Shown in pieces: positions 1-5,178 of a DNA stretch of 5,212 bases. A program made the position numbers and the translations under genes. The stretch comes from an uncultured Pseudomonadales bacterium (GTDB lineage Bacteria > Pseudomonadota > Gammaproteobacteria > Pseudomonadales > Porticoccaceae). The DNA lies in the NCBI GenBank assembly GCA_937998635.1, contig CALLDA010000076.1:1-5212 (forward strand), read 5' to 3'. Each line of letters starts with the position of its first letter. Position 1 is the first letter of the stretch. Below the pieces are notes generated by a model. That model ran no database searches and was not told where the DNA came from. It worked only from the letters and a program-made list of their open reading frames with translations.

Positions 1-620
1 TAGATGTAATCCCAATAATGTTTGAGCTTTTCATCTTCTTCTGGCAACAAAGGTAAAAGTTGATCAACCGTTGGCGCCTGAGTCATGGTGTTAACAAACT
101 CATTCGACACCAGATAGAGTTTGTCGAGACGACCTTCATCAAAAGCATCCAGCATGACCTTAACGCTGCCGATAAGCTCTGCCGCAACCGGCTGATCACC
201 CATATCTTTAACCGTAGCAACGACATTTGCGCCGACACCACCAAAAAAAGCTGAGGCTTTACTGCCAATAGCGCAAATATCAACTTCAGCACCCTGGTCT
301 GTCCATTCCTTCATCTTTTTTAAGGTAGCTTTAAATAAATTCACATTTAAACCACCACAAAGACCTCGATCCGTTGACACGAGGATATAACCCACTCGTT
401 TGACCGCACGCTCTTCAAGGTATTTGTGCTTGTATTCCGGGGAGGCGTTGGCGATGTGGCCAATAACTGACCGGATACGCTGCGCGTATGGCTTGCCAAG
501 AGACATTCGATCCTGGGCGCGGCGCATTTTACTGGCCGCGACCATTTCCATAGCGCTGGTGATCTTTTGTGTACTTTTTACACTATTGATCTTTGTTTTA
601 ACTTCCTTACCAACAGCCAT
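1..620 (-). CDS. atpG: F1 ATP synthase gamma subunit (partial, 3' end outside window)
   Basis: This is the central rotor shaft of F1, which couples c-ring rotation to the three catalytic sites. Translating the minus strand from the ATG at 618-620 gives 206 complete codons with no stop, so the C-terminal ~80 residues of a usual ~287-residue protein lie past position 1. The N-terminal helix reads MAVGKEVKTKINSVKSTQKI, followed by AMEMVAASKMRRAQDRM (residues 23-39), the coiled-coil foot that contacts alpha/beta. STDRGLCGGLN (82-92) is the family's Rossmann-like core motif. The visible end, HYWDYI, matches the familiar SWDYxYEP region. An AAGAGGT ribosome binding site (629-635) lies 8 nt before the ATG. 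The gene follows atpA after 76 bp, in the standard order. It looks intact as far as it can be read. Confidence 0.97.
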   Translation of the reverse strand, partial: MAVGKEVKTKINSVKSTQKITSAMEMVAASKMRRAQDRMSLGKPYAQRIRSVIGHIANASPEYKHKYLEERAVKRVGYILVSTDRGLCGGLNVNLFKATLKKMKEWTDQGAEVDICAIGSKASAFFGGVGANVVATVKDMGDQPVAAELIGSVKVMLDAFDEGRLDKLYLVSNEFVNTMTQAPTVDQLLPLLPEEDEKLKHYWDYI

Positions 621-696
621 TAAGAATTACCTCTTGCCCTTCGAAGCGGATCCTTCAAGTCGGGTTTTTGCCGAATGTGTTGAACAAGCCATCGAC

Positions 697-2241
697 CTAC
701 CAGGTTTGAGTCGCTGAAAATTTGTCCAGAGCGGCTTTGTATCCAGCCTGGATGTCATCGTTCCAGTCACCAGTATCATTAACCTGCTTGAGGAGATCGC
801 TATGCTCGCTGTTCATGTAGGAGAGCAGCGCGGCTTCAAAATCACCTACTTTTGCCACGGGAATTTCTTTTAAATAACCCTCGTTAGCGGCATAAAGTGA
901 AACGCCCATTTCAGCGACACTCAAGGGTGAGTACTGATCCTGCTTCATCAATTCTGTTACCCGTTGACCATGCTCGAGCTGCTCGCGGGTCGCATCATCA
1001 AGATCAGACGCAAACTGTGAGAACGCAGCCAGCTCGCGATACTGAGCCAGAGCCAGACGAATACCGCCACCAAGCTTCTTAATAATTTTGGTTTGCGCCG
1101 CACCACCTACGCGAGATACGGACAAGCCCGCATTCATGGCTGGACGGATACCGGAATTAAACAGATCCGTTTCAACAAAGATCTGGCCATCGGTAATTGA
1201 GATAACATTGGTCGGTACGAAAGCTGATACGTCACCGGCCTGGGTTTCAATAATAGGCAGCGCGGTCAGTGAACCGGTTTGGCCTTTGACTTCACCTTTA
1301 GTGAAGGCTTCAACGTAATCGACGTTGACGCGGGCCGAACGTTCAAGCAAACGGGAATGAAGATAAAACACATCACCCGGATAAGCTTCTCGACCGGGCG
1401 GGCGACGAAGCAGCAAAGAAATTTGACGATAAGCCCAGGCTTGCTTGGTCAGATCATCATAAATAATCAGCGCATCCTGACCACGATCACGATAGTACTC
1501 ACCCATCGTGCAACCGGCATAAGGTGCCAGATATTGCATGGAGGCCGGATCAGAAGCAGTCGCAGCAACGACAATGGTGTGCTCCATTGCGCCGTGTTCT
1601 TCAAGCTTACGAACGATATTTGCGACCGTAGAAGCTTTCTGGCCGATTGCGACGTATACACATTTAACGCCCGTGCCTTTTTGATTAATAATGGCATCGA
1701 TAGCGATGGCTGTTTTACCAATCTGGCGATCACCAATAATTAATTCTCGTTGGCCTCGGCCAACTGGTACCATGGCGTCAATCGCTTTAAGTCCGGTTTG
1801 GACAGGCTGGTCAACCGACTGTCTTTCAATAACACCGGGAGCTACTTTTTCAAGGGCATCTGTCAACGGTGCATTGATTGGTCCCTTGCCATCTATAGGG
1901 TTGCCCAAAGCATCAACTACCCGACCTTCCAGCTCAGGGCCAATAGGTACTTCGAGGATACGACCTGTACAGCGGGCTTTTTGTCCTTCTGCCAGAGACT
2001 GGTAGTCTCCCAGTACAACAGCACCTACTGAATCTCGCTCAAGGTTGAGCGCCATACCGTAAAGGCCGCCGTCAAATTCGATCATCTCACCGTACATAAC
2101 ATCGGCAAGGCCGTGGATTCGCACGATACCGTCCGATACGGATACGATGGTGCCTTCATTTTGTGCTTCTGTGGAAACCTCTAAATTATCAATGCGTTGT
2201 TTGATAATTTCGCTAATTTCAGATGGATTCAGTTGCTGCAT
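697..2241 (-). CDS. atpA: F1 ATP synthase alpha subunit
   Basis: This is the non-catalytic, nucleotide-binding subunit of the F1 hexamer (alpha3beta3) in the cytoplasm. The product is 514 aa, against 513 in E. coli. The N-terminal beta-barrel domain covers about 25-95. The P-loop is GDRQIGKT at 170-177 (Lys176, Thr177), with Ile174 where E. coli has Thr. LIIYDDLTKQ (258-267) is the Walker B region. The alpha/beta signature PAMNAGLSVS is at 367-376, followed by the arginine finger Arg377, which reaches into the beta catalytic site. The helical C-terminal domain starts near 385. The reading frame stays open upstream to 2346, inside atpH, but the ATG at 2241 gives the family N-terminus (MQQLNPSEIS), has a GAGGAA ribosome binding site and clears the atpH stop by 16 bp. 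The stop is TAG at 697-699. The gene is intact. Confidence 0.99.
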   Translation of the reverse strand: MQQLNPSEISEIIKQRIDNLEVSTEAQNEGTIVSVSDGIVRIHGLADVMYGEMIEFDGGLYGMALNLERDSVGAVVLGDYQSLAEGQKARCTGRILEVPIGPELEGRVVDALGNPIDGKGPINAPLTDALEKVAPGVIERQSVDQPVQTGLKAIDAMVPVGRGQRELIIGDRQIGKTAIAIDAIINQKGTGVKCVYVAIGQKASTVANIVRKLEEHGAMEHTIVVAATASDPASMQYLAPYAGCTMGEYYRDRGQDALIIYDDLTKQAWAYRQISLLLRRPPGREAYPGDVFYLHSRLLERSARVNVDYVEAFTKGEVKGQTGSLTALPIIETQAGDVSAFVPTNVISITDGQIFVETDLFNSGIRPAMNAGLSVSRVGGAAQTKIIKKLGGGIRLALAQYRELAAFSQFASDLDDATREQLEHGQRVTELMKQDQYSPLSVAEMGVSLYAANEGYLKEIPVAKVGDFEAALLSYMNSEHSDLLKQVNDTGDWNDDIQAGYKAALDKFSATQTW

Positions 2242-2247
2242 TCTCGA

Positions 2248-2253
2248 TTCCTC
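2248..2253 (-). promoter_or_regulatory. Ribosome binding site that fixes the atpA start
   Basis: GAGGAA on the minus strand, 6 nt before the ATG at 2241, between the atpH stop (2258-2260) and atpA. It supports the 514-residue start over the upstream in-frame extension, which would overlap the end of atpH by about 90 bases. Confidence 0.85.
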
Positions 2254-2257
2254 GATC

Positions 2258-2794
2258 CTACGAATTGATAGCTTCGGCAAGCTTGGCCAGACGACCGCGA
2301 ACGGATCCGTCGATGATCGTGTCGCCGGCACGGATAACCGCGCCACCCAGGAGAGCCGGGTCTATCGACACACTGATTGTTACTGTTCGTTGCAAACGCT
2401 CGCTTAACGCGCCTGTTAAGCTGGCTTGTTGCTCAGCGGACATTTCTTGTGCTGAAACAACATCGACGGCTATACTTTTTTCCTGCTCTGCTTTCAGCAT
2501 TTGATACTGAGCGTTAATTTCAGGCAATAAGGTCAGGCGTCGGTTTTCCGCCAGCGTGTAAACGAAATTTTTACCTTCGTCAGACAGGTCATCGGCACAA
2601 ATATCTACCAGCTTCTGTGCCTTGCCCTCTGGGGTTTCACTTGGCGAATTAAATAGTTTGGCAACGTTTTCTTGTTCGCTAAGCGCCGACAATAAACCAA
2701 GGGTGTCGGCCCATTGAGTTAACTGGCTATTTTGCTTAGCTAACTCAAACGCCGCCTTGGCGTAGGGTCTAGCTAATGTGCTTAATTCAGCCAT
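2258..2794 (-). CDS. atpH: F1 ATP synthase delta subunit
   Basis: Delta (OSCP homologue) sits on top of the alpha3beta3 head and ties it to the b-subunit stator. The protein is 178 aa; E. coli delta is 177. The N-terminal helical domain begins with the conserved LARPYAKAAFELA (residues 7-19), the part that binds the alpha N-terminus. The C-terminal domain carries the family signature GGAVIRAGDTIIDGSVRGRL at 150-169, which is nearly identical to the enteric version. The ATG at 2792-2794 is 8 bp past the atpF stop. Its AGAGGT ribosome binding site overlaps that stop codon, which suggests translational coupling of b and delta. The stop is TAG at 2258-2260. Nothing is truncated. Confidence 0.98.
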   Translation of the reverse strand: MAELSTLARPYAKAAFELAKQNSQLTQWADTLGLLSALSEQENVAKLFNSPSETPEGKAQKLVDICADDLSDEGKNFVYTLAENRRLTLLPEINAQYQMLKAEQEKSIAVDVVSAQEMSAEQQASLTGALSERLQRTVTISVSIDPALLGGAVIRAGDTIIDGSVRGRLAKLAEAINS

Positions 2795-2802
2795 TGATAC
2801 CT

Positions 2803-3273
2803 CTACAATTGAGCCGCTAGTTGCTCAACCAGCGCCCGGTTCGTCTCGTCATCAACGGAACGTTCGAGAACCTTTTCTGCACCAGCTAGCGCGAGCACAA
2901 CCACCTGACTGCGCAGTTGTTCACGAGCCCGGTTAGCTTCCTGCTCAATCTCGGCCTGTGCTGCCGTGATTAAACGCTCACCCTCTTCACGCGCTTTGTC
3001 TTTAGATTCTTCGACAATTTGGCTCGCCCGCTTTTTAGCTTCATCGATAATGACAGCTGCATCCTGCTTAGCTTCTTTAAGACGGTCTGTCGCCTTGTTT
3101 TGAGCTAATTCCAGATCTCGCATTGCGCGATCTGCGGCATCAAGGCCATCAGCAATCTTCGCCTTGCGTTCTTCCATCGCCGCTATCAACGGCGGCCAGA
3201 CAAACTTCAGGCAAAACCATACAAAGATGGCAAAAGATATAACCTGGCCTAGTAATGTTGCATTGATATTCAC
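2803..3273 (-). CDS. atpF: Fo ATP synthase b subunit (peripheral stalk)
   Basis: The b subunit dimerises as the stator stalk that holds F1 still relative to the a subunit. The product is 156 aa, exactly the E. coli length. One N-terminal membrane helix (about 4-24, after MNINATLLGQ) leads to the hinge FVWPP (24-28) and Arg36. A long, highly charged Ala/Glu/Lys/Arg coiled coil (about 33-122) follows, then the conserved LALAGAEKVLERSVD (127-141), which supports dimerisation and delta binding. The start codon is GTG (3271-3273), not ATG; it is favoured by the family N-terminus and by AAGAGG 7 nt upstream. The stop is TAG at 2803-2805, inside the atpH ribosome binding region. The spacing is 49 bp after atpE and 8 bp before atpH. 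Confidence 0.98.
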   Translation of the reverse strand: MNINATLLGQVISFAIFVWFCLKFVWPPLIAAMEERKAKIADGLDAADRAMRDLELAQNKATDRLKEAKQDAAVIIDEAKKRASQIVEESKDKAREEGERLITAAQAEIEQEANRAREQLRSQVVVLALAGAEKVLERSVDDETNRALVEQLAAQL

Positions 3274-3280
3274 ACCAGCA

Positions 3281-3286
3281 CCTCTT
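3281..3286 (-). promoter_or_regulatory. Ribosome binding site serving the GTG start of atpF
   Basis: AAGAGG on the minus strand, 7 nt before the GTG start at 3273. No ATG is suitably placed in this frame, so this site decides the start. It abuts a near-palindrome at 3287-3301, whose folding could influence access to it. Confidence 0.8.
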
Positions 3287-3301
3287 GTTAGTCGACTTAA
3301 C
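3287..3301 (-). repeat. Near-palindrome in the atpE-atpF gap, next to the atpF RBS
   Basis: The minus strand reads GTTAAGTCGACTAAC. It would be a perfect 14-bp palindrome without one extra A. As RNA it could pair GTTA/TAAC plus one G-C, with a bulged A and a 4-nt loop, so it would be a weak hairpin at best. It sits between the hairpin at 3303-3319 and the atpF ribosome binding site. Any role is inferred. Confidence 0.4.
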
Positions 3302-3302
3302 G

Positions 3303-3319
3303 TTGACCTGGACGGTCAA
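3303..3319 (-). repeat. Intercistronic stem-loop just behind atpE
   Basis: A perfect inverted repeat, TTGACC-GTCCA-GGTCAA on the minus strand, with a 6-bp stem and 5-nt loop. It starts 3 nt after the atpE stop (3323-3325). No T-run follows it, so it is not a classic intrinsic terminator. Its position, directly 3' of the gene whose product is needed in the highest copy number, suits a role in protecting the atpE message or damping read-through into atpF; this role is inferred. Confidence 0.55.
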
Positions 3320-3322
3320 ATA

Positions 3323-3556
3323 CTAAGCGGCTTTGGCGAATAACAGGAACAAACCAATACCAACACCGATCATAGGTACCGCATCAACCAGACCCATAAC
3401 AATAAAAAACTGGGTTCTGAGCATAGGAATGAGTTCAGGCTGACGTGCGCCACCTTCCAGAAACTTGCCGCCAAGTATGCCTACACCAATGGCCGCGCCT
3501 ACAGCGCCTAAGCCCATCAGAATCGCACCAGCCAGGTAGATTAATCCGGTTTCCAT
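3323..3556 (-). CDS. atpE: Fo ATP synthase c subunit (proteolipid rotor ring)
   Basis: The c subunit is a two-helix hairpin that forms the rotating ring carrying protons past the a subunit. The product is 77 aa, against 79 in E. coli. Helix 1 (about 5-32) has the Gly/Ala-rich packing face ending AIGVGILGGKFLEGG. The cytoplasmic loop that contacts gamma/epsilon is ARQPE (37-41). Helix 2 (about 46-75) has the ion carrier Asp58 in GLVDAVPMIG. The Na+-ligand pattern (Gln in helix 1, Glu plus Ser/Thr in helix 2) is absent, so H+ coupling is inferred. A strong GGGAG ribosome binding site and an A/C-rich leader precede it, fitting the need for many copies per complex. The ATG is at 3554-3556 and the stop is TAG at 3323-3325. 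Confidence 0.99.
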   Translation of the reverse strand: METGLIYLAGAILMGLGAVGAAIGVGILGGKFLEGGARQPELIPMLRTQFFIVMGLVDAVPMIGVGIGLFLLFAKAA

Positions 3557-3562
3557 TTTTTG

Positions 3563-3567
3563 CTCCC
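3563..3567 (-). promoter_or_regulatory. Strong ribosome binding site of atpE
   Basis: GGGAG on the minus strand, 6 nt (CAAAAA) before the atpE ATG. The surroundings are A-rich and probably single-stranded, which should give high initiation. This matches the known need to make c in large excess over a, b and delta. Confidence 0.8.
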
Positions 3568-3569
3568 AT

Positions 3570-3602
3570 ATTCTCGTTTAGAGTGTCGTTAGTGTTTCGT
3601 TA
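3570..3602 (-). repeat. Short imperfect tandem repeat in the atpE leader
   Basis: On the minus strand two adjacent 11-mers, TAACGAAACAC and TAACGACACTC, agree at 9 of 11 positions. A third, looser unit, TAAACGAGAAT, follows directly and ends just before the atpE ribosome binding site. The stretch is rich in A and C and poor in self-complementarity. E. coli atpE has an A/U-rich translational enhancer at a comparable place. Whether this repeat does the same job is inference. Confidence 0.5.
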
Positions 3603-3657
3603 ATTGTGTGGTCGATCTTTATTAGGTAAAAACTAATCTTCTTTGTACTGCTTTATC

Positions 3658-4479
3658 TTAATGCTCATCGTGAGCCATAGCTAAATAAACAATGGTGAGC
3701 ACCATGAATATAAAGGCCTGTAGCACGATGATTAAGATATGGAATATTGCCCAGGGTACGGACAAAGCCCACTGCGCCCAAAAAGGTAATAGCGCAATAA
3801 GAATAAATATCATTTCACCGGCATAGAGGTTACCGAACAGACGCAAACCGAGTGAAATAGGTTTAGCCAGAAGGTTTACGACTTCGAGAAATAAATTAAC
3901 CGGCAGGCCCCATTTACCAAAGGGATGCAAAGATAGCTCAGCCGCAAAACCGCCGATGCCTTTTTGTTTGATACTGTAATAGACAACCAGGGCGAAGATA
4001 CTTAGAGCCATACCCATCGTGATGTTCACATCAGTGGAAGGCACTACTTTTAGAAAGTGTATACCCAGGGCCTTACCCGCCTCAGGGAGAAAATCGATGG
4101 GTATCAAGTCCATGATATTCATCAATAAGACCCACACAAAAATGGTCAAACCGAGGGGCGCTATCAAATTGTTCTTATGATGAAACATGCTTTTAACGTT
4201 GTCATCAACGAACTCGACAACCATCTCTACCATGTTTTGCAAACCACCGGGGACACCGGTAGTTGGGCTCTTCGCCACCAGGCGAAAAACAAACATAAAT
4301 AAAACACCCAAAAACAGAGAGAAACCAAAGGTGTCTACGTTGATAGCCCAAAAACCCATATCTGCTGCTTCTTGAGCAGAATGAGCAAAGCCCCAGCTGC
4401 CATCATGATGTTGGCCATAGGTTAGGTTGGTTAAGTGGTGGGAAATGTACTCTTCAGCAGTAATGGTTTCGCTAGCCAT
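3658..4479 (-). CDS. atpB: Fo ATP synthase a subunit (proton half-channels)
   Basis: The a subunit is the membrane stator that provides the two proton half-channels beside the c-ring. The product is 273 aa (E. coli 271). The His-containing periplasmic N-terminus (about 1-47) is followed by hydrophobic segments near 48-67, 107-128, 152-170, 205-235 and 239-267. The hallmark PISLGLRLFGNLYAGE (207-222) holds the essential Arg213 (E. coli Arg210), Asn217 and Glu222. The last helix has PWAIFH with His247, and Gln254 in LQAFIFMVLTIVYLAMA. All half-channel residues I checked are present. The start is ATG at 4477-4479, with purine-rich GGAAA/AAAGGA upstream. The C-terminus is AHDEH, stop TAA at 3658-3660. 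It lies 108 bp after atpI and 101 bp before atpE. Confidence 0.99.
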   Translation of the reverse strand: MASETITAEEYISHHLTNLTYGQHHDGSWGFAHSAQEAADMGFWAINVDTFGFSLFLGVLFMFVFRLVAKSPTTGVPGGLQNMVEMVVEFVDDNVKSMFHHKNNLIAPLGLTIFVWVLLMNIMDLIPIDFLPEAGKALGIHFLKVVPSTDVNITMGMALSIFALVVYYSIKQKGIGGFAAELSLHPFGKWGLPVNLFLEVVNLLAKPISLGLRLFGNLYAGEMIFILIALLPFWAQWALSVPWAIFHILIIVLQAFIFMVLTIVYLAMAHDEH

Positions 4480-4587
4480 TAATGATTTCCGTTTCCTTTA
4501 GTCAATTTGCTTGCTTATCGGTAAAGCTCGTACTTTTATTTATCTCTGCATCAAGGTAGCAGCCATGAACTAGCCTAACCCTGACAC

Positions 4588-4989
4588 TTACTGTGTTACA
4601 CATTTTTGAACAACACCCGGCACGATGATGTACGCGCTTTGTGTTAACAAAAAAACACCCAGTAACACTAGTATATTTAAACCTTGATCAACACCCGGCA
4701 AGTACTTAAACGTTGCCACCATGGTAATAACAATTACTATCCATTTCCCTATCTGGCCAAGGTAAAGGTCAAGTAATACCTTGCCAGCAGAGCGATCTGT
4801 CCCACAGCGCAACGAAATCAGGGCAAAACAGCTACTAGCTACCAGCCCTATCAGCGCGCCCATTAAAGCAGCGCTTAACATCGAGGTCTCAAATAAAACA
4901 AATAGAATCGCTAATAACAAAACTATTGTGAACTGGGTAACAGCGATGGCCAGAGCTAATTTCAGATCACTCCGATGAGCACTTTCCAT
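4588..4989 (-). CDS. atpI: ATP synthase accessory protein I (AtpI/UncI)
   Basis: AtpI is a small inner-membrane protein, first in the operon, that assists c-ring assembly and is not part of the finished enzyme. The chosen product is 133 aa with four predicted membrane helices near 12-33, 36-60, 80-97 and 103-127, joined by a short basic cytoplasmic loop (RCGTDRSAGK, 61-70). Sequence conservation in this family is low, so the call rests on topology, length, the LGQIGK segment (77-82) and its place directly before atpB. The frame stays open to 5076 (TTG) and has another ATG at 5052. The ATG at 4987-4989 is preferred because an AGAGGG ribosome binding site precedes it and the other starts lack one. 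Gln79 stands where the family usually has Glu (GExxK). Confidence 0.9.
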   Translation of the reverse strand: MESAHRSDLKLALAIAVTQFTIVLLLAILFVLFETSMLSAALMGALIGLVASSCFALISLRCGTDRSAGKVLLDLYLGQIGKWIVIVITMVATFKYLPGVDQGLNILVLLGVFLLTQSAYIIVPGVVQKCVTQ

Positions 4990-4997
4990 CAAACTGC

Positions 4998-5003
4998 CCT
5001 CTA
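4998..5003 (-). promoter_or_regulatory. Ribosome binding site that fixes the atpI start
   Basis: AGAGGG on the minus strand, 8 nt before the ATG at 4989. No comparable purine-rich site precedes the upstream in-frame starts at 5052 (ATG) or 5076 (TTG). Confidence 0.75.
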
Positions 5004-5085
5004 GCCCGGATCTGTCACTGCGTTTTCTCCCAATGCTTTGGAATCTTCGCATTTTCAAAACCACAGGCAGCCACAAGCGCGGCGC

Positions 5086-5114
5086 ATTATAGTCAGGTTA
5101 ATTGTGCGAATCAA
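5086..5114 (-). promoter_or_regulatory. Main atp operon promoter (sigma70 type)
   Basis: On the minus strand the -35 box is TTGATT (5109-5114), the spacer is exactly 17 bp (5092-5108) and the -10 box is a perfect TATAAT (5086-5091). Transcription should start near 5077-5080, giving an mRNA leader of about 90 nt before the atpI ATG. The seven bases after the -10 (5079-5085) are all G or C, a GC-rich discriminator typical of promoters under stringent (ppGpp/DksA) or growth-rate control. This is the only convincing promoter in the window and could drive all the atp genes. Confidence 0.85.
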
Positions 5115-5140
5115 CAAATACAGAGCTATCCAGACGTTTA

Positions 5141-5171
5141 TTCGAGGCAGGAAATAAATCCGAAGCAGGAA
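5141..5171. repeat. Pair of 13-bp imperfect direct repeats between parB and atpI
   Basis: On the plus strand ttcgaggcaggaa (5141-5153) and tccgaagcaggaa (5159-5171) match at 11 of 13 positions with an 18-bp period. They lie just upstream of the atp promoter -35 (5109-5114), at roughly -60 to -90 relative to the start, where an activator or repressor could bind. They could equally be chance. No known operator is recognised. Confidence 0.35.
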
Positions 5172-5178
5172 CTTATTT
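5152..5178 (-). repeat. AT-rich imperfect hairpin over the parB stop
   Basis: The minus strand has AAATAAGTTCC followed, after a short loop (TGCTTC or similar), by GGATTTATTT. The arms pair TCC/GGA and AAATAA/TTATTT with a small internal mismatch or bulge. The structure includes the parB stop codon and overlaps the direct repeats. It is weak and lacks a GC-rich stem, so I would not call it a terminator with any certainty. Confidence 0.3.

Noticed and set aside
639..656. Overlapping palindromes (CTTCGAAG and GAAG/CTTC) in the atpA-atpG gap
   Set aside because: The stems are four base pairs, mutually exclusive and not followed by a T-run. The 76-bp gap otherwise shows only the atpG ribosome binding site.
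400..717. 105-codon open frame on the plus strand with a hydrophobic middle section
   Set aside because: It is antisense to atpG and the atpA-atpG gap. The hydrophobic run is the mirror of conserved atpG codons, and there is no ribosome binding site or recognisable family.
1279..1743. 154-codon open frame on the plus strand inside atpA
   Set aside because: It lies wholly antisense to the conserved nucleotide-binding part of alpha, has a composition typical of a reverse-frame shadow and resembles no family I know.
2242..2346. In-frame N-terminal extension of atpA to 2346
   Set aside because: It would overlap the conserved end of atpH, and the family N-terminus and a good ribosome binding site are at 2241.
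3621..3637. Small inverted repeat ATTAG/CTAAT in the atpB-atpE gap
   Set aside because: Five A/T-rich base pairs with a 7-nt loop are too weak to support a hairpin or terminator.
4480..4510. TTGACT upstream of atpB as a possible internal -35 box
   Set aside because: At 17 bp downstream the sequence is TTAATG, overlapping the atpB start, which is a poor -10 and would leave no leader.
5093..5172. Search for parS (TGTTTCACGTGAAACA-like) or DnaA boxes next to parB
   Set aside because: No such site is visible in this gap or elsewhere in the window, so there is no evidence of an origin here.
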